Part shown: positions 60,199-64,000 of the stretch, one piece after another | How the letters are laid out: every line of letters begins with the position of its first letter | Position numbering within the stretch: the stretch's first letter is position 1 | Source: Nesterenkonia sedimenti | GTDB lineage: Bacteria > Actinomycetota > Actinomycetes > Actinomycetales > Micrococcaceae | Length of the DNA: 64,000 nt | Direction of reading: 5' to 3' | NCBI RefSeq assembly: GCF_012641515.1 | Contig: NZ_JABAHY010000005.1 | Coordinates: forward strand, 62,001-126,000 | The notes under the pieces: generated by a model | Seen by the model: the letters and a program-made list of their open reading frames with translations, nothing else | Database searches by the model: none | Told to the model about the DNA's origin: nothing | Translations under genes and position numbers: made by a program

Positions 60199-60291
60199 GG
60201 TGTCGGGCTGCAGGTAACCCCCGGGCTCCAACCTTTAGCCGCTACGAGCGGCCACGCGCCGTGAGGCGTTCCCAGCCCGACACCCTTTTAA
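60199..60291 (+). ncRNA. Candidate structured RNA with a 12-bp closing stem and three internal arms
   Basis: A perfect 12-bp pairing joins GGTGTCGGGCTG (60199-60210) with its complement at 60273-60284. Inside are three arms: AGGT/ACCT (60212-60215 with 60231-60234), GCCGCT-ACG-AGCGGC (60238-60252) and CGCC-GTGA-GGCG (60257-60268, a GNRA-type loop). The closing stem is followed by CTTTTA, so the whole could be a branched terminator or a small stand-alone RNA. It does not match tRNA (the stem is too long, with no T-loop), tmRNA, 6S or RNase P signatures. Strand is assumed from the T-run and the flanking operons. Confidence 0.5.
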
Positions 60292-60298
60292 TCCCGCT

Positions 60299-60530
60299 GG
60301 CGGCGCGCATGTCGCCGCCGCTCTCGTCCGGCTTACGCCGGACTTCACACCTAAAGTCGTCGCTGCGCTCCTCATCGCGGTGGGTCGTAGCCTCCGACAC
60401 CGGAGGATCCTCCCTGACGTGGCCCACCCGGATGACAGATCCGCGCGGGTCCCAGACGTCAGGGACCCCTGTGGCGAGGCTTTCGGCGAAGCCGAAAACT
60501 CGCGAAGGAGGAGGTGTCGGGGCGGAGGGG
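60299..60530 (+). ncRNA. Second hairpin-rich block with alternative pairings
   Basis: Perfect stems follow in series: GGCGGCG/CGCCGCC (60299-60319), GTCCGGC-TTAC-GCCGGAC (60326-60343), CCTCCG-ACAC-CGGAGG (60391-60406) and CCCTGACGT with ACGTCAGGG (60412-60420 with 60456-60464). There is also a two-part stem GCGAG..TTTCGGC-GAA-GCCGAAA..CTCGC (60474-60503). GGGTCCC/GGGACCC (60447-60453 with 60462-60468) excludes the 9-bp stem, and GGTGTCGG (60513-60520) can pair with 60394-60401. No reading frame here looks coding. It may be a 5' leader of the downstream DUF47-pit operon, a free RNA, or a decayed palindromic element. Confidence 0.45.
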
Positions 60531-60630
60531 TACCCACCGCACCCTGGAGCCGCATCGTCGCTGGTTGGTTTTGTGTTCCTCAGTGTTACGAACTGGAACG
60601 GTTGATGCGGGGATCCCGGCTACTCTGCGG

Positions 60631-60710
60631 TAGCGTATCCGGCTGCCATTCACCGGATGGCTATACACTCAGCACGTATAGGACACCTGCCGTTCACCTT
60701 TGCCGGCAGG
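60631..60710 (+). promoter_or_regulatory. Leader region of the DUF47-pit operon
   Basis: Possible -10 boxes are TAGCGT (60631-60636) and TATACA (60662-60667). ATTCACC (60648-60654) and GTTCACC (60692-60698) resemble the pstS Pho-box units and are 44 bp apart. CCTGCC (60686-60691) and GGCAGG (60705-60710) form a hairpin with one of them in its loop. Which elements are used cannot be decided from sequence. Confidence 0.35.
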
Positions 60711-60741
60711 TAACGCCACACGCACCAGGGATCCGCATTTC

Positions 60742-61359
60742 ATGATTGCTCTGAACCGTCAACGCCGGCATCAATCTGCAGTACTGCTCACAGAAATCGC
60801 CCGCGAGGTTCGCTCCGGTGTCAGTCTGCTGGCCCAGCTTCTGGGCACACCCGCCGGAGAGCGCGCCCACCACCGGGAGGAACTCCTGGGGCTGGAGGGC
60901 CGCGCCATGGATCTGCACTTCAACCTCATGACCCATATCCGCAGCGTCTTCCTGACCCCGCTGCCCCGGGAGGACATATACAGCATCTCCCAGCAGCTGA
61001 ACCGCACTGTGGAACATGTCGTTGCTGCCGGAGACCTCATTCTGCGCCGCAAGTCCCTGGAACTGCCCGGGGAGGCCGCAGAGATGATCGAAACCCTCTC
61101 CCGGATCACCGAACTCACCGATGCCGCCATGGGACGGCTGGACGACTTCGACCACCTCGAGGAGTACTGGGCCCAGGTGCAGCGGCTGGCCAAACAGGCC
61201 AACCGCACTCACCGTGAATGGGTGACCTCCACAGATTCCGCATTCCAGCCCAATATCGCCCAGCAGCAGGCTCAGCTGGCCGACCAGGTTCTGGCCGCAG
61301 TACACGCCCAACGCAACGTCGCGGTGACCTGCGGGTCGATCATCGTGCGGGAATCCTGA
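60742..61359 (+). CDS. DUF47 (PhoU-like) Pit accessory protein
   Basis: A 205-residue all-helical protein of the DUF47/PhoU_div family, which accompanies Pit transporters and is thought to regulate them. Typical segments are FNLMTHIRSVFLTPLPREDI, with the conserved TPxxREDI motif, and ISQQLNRTVEHVVAAGDLI. The ATG at 60742 is preferred to an upstream TTG because AGGGA lies about 10 nt before it and homology begins there. Pit starts 1 nt after its stop, so the pair is one unit. Confidence 0.88.
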   Translation: MIALNRQRRHQSAVLLTEIAREVRSGVSLLAQLLGTPAGERAHHREELLGLEGRAMDLHFNLMTHIRSVFLTPLPREDIYSISQQLNRTVEHVVAAGDLILRRKSLELPGEAAEMIETLSRITELTDAAMGRLDDFDHLEEYWAQVQRLAKQANRTHREWVTSTDSAFQPNIAQQQAQLADQVLAAVHAQRNVAVTCGSIIVRES

Positions 61360-61360
61360 C

Positions 61361-62377
61361 GTGGAGGTAGTTCTGCTGGTGCTCGTCGGCGCAGTCATGC
61401 TGCCGATGCTGTATGTGGCGGGCCTCCACGATGTGCCCAACTCGATCGCTGTCCCGGTGCGCACCCGCGCACTGACCCCCAAAATCGCAGTCCGGGTCGC
61501 GGCGGCCTTCAACGCGGTCGGGGTTCTGCTGGCCCTGCCCCTGGGCGTCTACCTCTACTCCTGGTTCGACTTCCCGGATATGGACCCCGCCCTGACCCTG
61601 ACTGTGGTCCTATCCTCACTGATCTCAGTGCTGGCCTGGAATCTGTTCACCTACTTCCGGGGAATGCCCACTTCCACCACCCACGGCCTGCTGGCCGGTT
61701 TCCTGGGTGCCGTGCTGGCGGCGGTGCTGCTGGATGACATCAGCGCGGAGGCCGTTCTGGCCATGCCCTGGTTCACCCCGCTGCTGATCCTGCTGGTCTC
61801 ACCCCTGGTGGCCTTCGCTGTGGCCTATCTCATGGTGTTCATCGCGGTGCGGATCTCCCGCGGTGAGGACCCCGATGCGGTCAATCGGGTCTCCCGCGGC
61901 CTGCAGTCAGTCTCAGTGGGTGTGACCTCCGTGGGTACCGGGCTGCAGCAGGGGCAGCGCTTCGCCTTCGTCCTCTTTATCGCACTGACTGCCGCTGACG
62001 TGGCCGATCCGGCCGGATGGATGGGCTATGCCTTCATCATCTTCGCGATCCTCATCGGTGTTGGTGCTTGGCACGGCGGCTGGCGGATCGGACATGTGCT
62101 GGCCCACCGGCTGGTGGCCATCGACCCCCTGCGCGGGATGGTCTTGACGACGGCGACCTCCGGGCTGCTGTTCATCGGTTCCCTGGCGATTGCCCTGCCG
62201 CTGTCGACTTCACTGACCGCAGCCAGCACAATCATGGGTGCTGGTTCCAATCAACGTTTCGCCACGGTGAACTGGCGTCAGTTCCGCCGTATTGTGCTCT
62301 ACTGGGCGGTTACCCCGATCCTGGTCGGTGTGGCTGCGGCCATCCTGACCCTGGCAGCAAGCCCCCTGCTGCTCTGA
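61361..62377 (+). CDS. Inorganic phosphate transporter, Pit family
   Basis: A 338-residue low-affinity phosphate permease with about ten helices. The first Pit repeat shows AGLHDVPNSIAVPVRTRALTP (family GxNDxxN motif, here with His in place of Asn), and the second GAGSNQRFATVNWRQFRRI. TSTTHGLLAGFLGAVLAAV is the conserved middle segment. It begins at GTG 61361 and is coupled to the DUF47 gene. Together with PstSCAB it gives the organism high- and low-affinity phosphate uptake in one locus. Confidence 0.9.
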   Translation: MEVVLLVLVGAVMLPMLYVAGLHDVPNSIAVPVRTRALTPKIAVRVAAAFNAVGVLLALPLGVYLYSWFDFPDMDPALTLTVVLSSLISVLAWNLFTYFRGMPTSTTHGLLAGFLGAVLAAVLLDDISAEAVLAMPWFTPLLILLVSPLVAFAVAYLMVFIAVRISRGEDPDAVNRVSRGLQSVSVGVTSVGTGLQQGQRFAFVLFIALTAADVADPAGWMGYAFIIFAILIGVGAWHGGWRIGHVLAHRLVAIDPLRGMVLTTATSGLLFIGSLAIALPLSTSLTAASTIMGAGSNQRFATVNWRQFRRIVLYWAVTPILVGVAAAILTLAASPLLL

Positions 62378-62396
62378 GCGGCAGCTGCAGGGTTTT
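62364..62396 (+). terminator. Possible terminator at the end of pit
   Basis: CCCTGC (62364-62369) can pair with GCAGGG (62387-62392), with TGC/GCA inside, followed by TTTT. It overlaps the last codons of the pit gene and the stop region of the convergent permease gene. The stem is short, so confidence is limited. Confidence 0.4.
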
Positions 62397-63702
62397 ACTT
62401 CACGTAGGGAACACCCTCGGCTGCCGGCGGGCGGACCCGGCCGACGAACCCAGCCACCGCGAAGATTGTGATCACATAGGGCAGCATCAGCAGGATCTCG
62501 CTGGGCACCGGGGTGCCGATAGTCGACAGGGTCTGTCCCACTGAGGTGGAGAAGCCGAACAGCAGGGCGGCGAAGAGTGCGCCCTTGGGGTTCCAGCGGC
62601 CCAGGATCATCGCCGCCAGGGCGATAAAGCCCTGACCTGCCGACATCTCCTGCCCGAAGGCCAGTCCCTGGCCCACGGTAAAGTACGCCCCGCCCAGCCC
62701 GGCGATGCTGCCGGCCAGGATGGTGTTGATCACCCGGGTGCGCGGAACGTTGATGCCGACCGTGTCAGCGGCCTTGGGATGCTCACCCACCGCCCGGATC
62801 CGCAGTCCCCAGCGGGAGCGGAAGAGCAGGATCTGCAGGGCGATGACGATGACATACATGAGGTAGACCAGGATGGTCTGGTTGAACATCACCGGTCCGA
62901 TGATCGGGATCTGGCTCAGCACCGGGATCTCGATCCGCGGCAGCTGCTGTCGGGCGTTCCAGACCTCGGGGTTCTCACTGAGCACAGTGGAGTACAGGAA
63001 GCTGGTCAGACCGATCACCAGCACATTGAGCACCACACCGACGATGATCTGGTTGACGTGGTACTTCACTGCGAACCAGACCAGCAGACCACCGACGGCC
63101 GCACCGGCGAAGGGAGCGGCCAGCAGGCCCACATAGGCGGAGGTAAAGAACGACGCCGCCACCGCCGCCAGAAAGGCACCGGCCAGCAGCTGGCCCTCGA
63201 TGGCGATATTGATGATGCCGGAGCGTTCACCCACCAGACCACACATGGCACCGAAGATCAGCGGCACAGAAAGCATCAGGGTGCCCGAGAGCAGGGTGAT
63301 CATGGGGATGACAGCTCCCCGGCCTGCACCGGCGTAGATCAGGAAGGTCAGCACGAACAGCAGACCGAAGAGCAGCGGATGCCAGATGCCCAGTCGGATC
63401 CTCCGGCCGGCGCAGAACAGCGAGAGTCCGGCCAGCAGTAGCAGGGCGATGCTGAGCATCAGGGTGCTGGCCTGGGAGGGGACAATAACCGCCGGAATGG
63501 AGATGAATTCATTGCCGGTGGAGCTGCGGAACTCCGTTTCGGCTCCTGCTGGTGTCAGCAGGGCGAAGCCCAAGCCCATCAGGGCCAGCACCAGATAGGT
63601 GATCGGGAACTTCCACTTGATCGGCTGCAGCTGGGTCTCGGCCTGCTCCAAGGGCTCAGCCTGGACGGCAGTGGTCTCGGGTGCAGTGCTCTGTTCGCTC
63701 AT
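62395..63702 (-). CDS. Nucleoside-type ABC transporter permease (second of pair)
   Basis: A 435-residue BPD_transp_2 family permease of the nucleoside/simple-sugar ABC systems (NupQ/YufQ type). Key segments are PLIFGAMCGLVGERSGIINIAIEGQLLAGAF, with the family GERSGxxNIxIEGxML motif, and LRIRAVGEHPKAADTVGINV. It has about nine to ten helices and a 30-residue cytoplasmic N-terminus. Its ATG overlaps the stop of the preceding permease gene (ATGA). The ATPase and BmpA-like lipoprotein should lie beyond the right edge. Confidence 0.88.
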   Translation of the reverse strand: MSEQSTAPETTAVQAEPLEQAETQLQPIKWKFPITYLVLALMGLGFALLTPAGAETEFRSSTGNEFISIPAVIVPSQASTLMLSIALLLLAGLSLFCAGRRIRLGIWHPLLFGLLFVLTFLIYAGAGRGAVIPMITLLSGTLMLSVPLIFGAMCGLVGERSGIINIAIEGQLLAGAFLAAVAASFFTSAYVGLLAAPFAGAAVGGLLVWFAVKYHVNQIIVGVVLNVLVIGLTSFLYSTVLSENPEVWNARQQLPRIEIPVLSQIPIIGPVMFNQTILVYLMYVIVIALQILLFRSRWGLRIRAVGEHPKAADTVGINVPRTRVINTILAGSIAGLGGAYFTVGQGLAFGQEMSAGQGFIALAAMILGRWNPKGALFAALLFGFSTSVGQTLSTIGTPVPSEILLMLPYVITIFAVAGFVGRVRPPAAEGVPYVK

Positions 63703-64000
63703 CGTCCTGCCCCCTGGGTGGTCTCAGCCTTATCTTCGGAAGCGGCCTGCTCCGCCTCGGAGTCTCGGAGCCGGCGTCGTCGTGGATTTTTCTTTTTCTC
63801 TGTTCCGTCCGTACTGGGCAGGAAGAAGATAGTGCGCACCAGGGGCGGAGCGGCGATCAGCAGCACGATCACCGACTGCAGGACCAGCACGATATCCACT
63901 GAAGCGCCGGTCTGGGCCTGCATGAGCACGCCCCCGGACTGCAGGCCGCCGAAGAGCAGGCCGGCTAGGAAAGTGCCCAAGGGTTTGGAACGGCCAAGGA
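63699..64000 (-). CDS. Nucleoside-type ABC transporter permease (first of pair), 3' part only
   Basis: Only the last 100 or so codons are in the window; the frame is open to the edge. It reads LGTFLAGLLFGGLQSGGVLM-QAQ, a helix, ASVDIVLVLQSVIVLLIAAP, then a basic/acidic tail with KKKNPRRRR. This is the C-terminus of the NupP/YufP-type partner of the next permease. The tail is unusually charged for this family. Confidence 0.8.
   Translation of the reverse strand, partial: LGRSKPLGTFLAGLLFGGLQSGGVLMQAQTGASVDIVLVLQSVIVLLIAAPPLVRTIFFLPSTDGTEKKKNPRRRRLRDSEAEQAASEDKAETTQGAGR

Noticed and set aside
60199-60530. RNase P RNA, tmRNA, SRP RNA or tRNA
   Set aside because: Diagnostic sequences of these RNAs (for example the GAGGAAAGTCC motif of RNase P, a tag peptide frame, or a T-loop) were not found, and the 12-bp closing stem does not fit tRNA.

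Overview
The window is GC-rich, densely packed bacterial DNA from an actinobacterium (Actinomycetota). Supporting features are the actinobacterial-type genes: a cory-CC-star/ArsA pair, a DUF222 HNH nuclease, an Rv2747-type ArgA, a fused DppC-DppD transporter subunit and a PF13796-type sensor kinase. Many genes also appear leaderless, with a TANNNT -10 box 6-8 nt before the start codon. The genus cannot be fixed from the sequence; Corynebacteriaceae or a Micrococcales family are both possible.

Layout. 0-6.6 kb: a nitroreductase, an AT-rich island carrying a small secreted peptide, then a catabolic cluster (5'-truncated PmoA-like gene, short cupin, amidohydrolase, CaiB-type CoA-transferase, HMG-CoA-lyase-like enzyme) and a two-component system collapsed by deletions. 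6.7-12.3 kb: a xylose module (xylA-xylB, divergent ROK regulator, aldose epimerase). 12.4-20.2 kb: HAD hydrolase, cory-CC-star/ArsA, two tandem CstA-type pyruvate transporters, a broken P450 and a GNAT.

20.2-41.8 kb is the centrepiece, an amino-sugar and peptidoglycan salvage island: GH20 hexosaminidase, ROK sugar kinase, D-lactate dehydrogenase-like FAD/Fe-S enzyme, AnmK, NagZ, a MurK-GlmA-like kinase/acetyltransferase fusion, NamZ, a family-5 ABC importer, MurQ, a MurR-like regulator, a serine hydrolase (possibly AmiE-like), NagB and NagA. None of its hydrolases has a signal peptide and there is no MurP PTS. The simplest reading is that muropeptides are imported intact by the ABC transporter and dismantled in the cytoplasm: to MurNAc, MurNAc-6P, GlcNAc-6P plus D-lactate, then GlcN-6P and fructose-6P. 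The D-lactate released by MurQ has its own oxidase in the cluster.

41.8-50.4 kb: broken aquaporin, two GNATs, a PemK/MazF toxin-antitoxin pair, a YcaQ-like protein, remnants of a DUF2975 gene and an M23 peptidase joined head to head by a deletion, inorganic pyrophosphatase with terminator, the DUF222 HNH nuclease preceded by four evenly built promoter-like modules, and oligopeptidase B. 50.4-55.6 kb: a divergent two-component system next to a fatty-acid desaturase, an acidic membrane protein and argA. 55.6-62.4 kb: phosphate uptake (Pho box, pstSCAB, a 400-base structured non-coding stretch, DUF47/Pit). 62.4-64 kb: two nucleoside-type ABC permease genes, the second cut by the window end.

A recurring theme is gene loss by internal deletion: at least five genes (two-component pair, P450, aquaporin, DUF2975/M23, PmoA-like) are interrupted that way.
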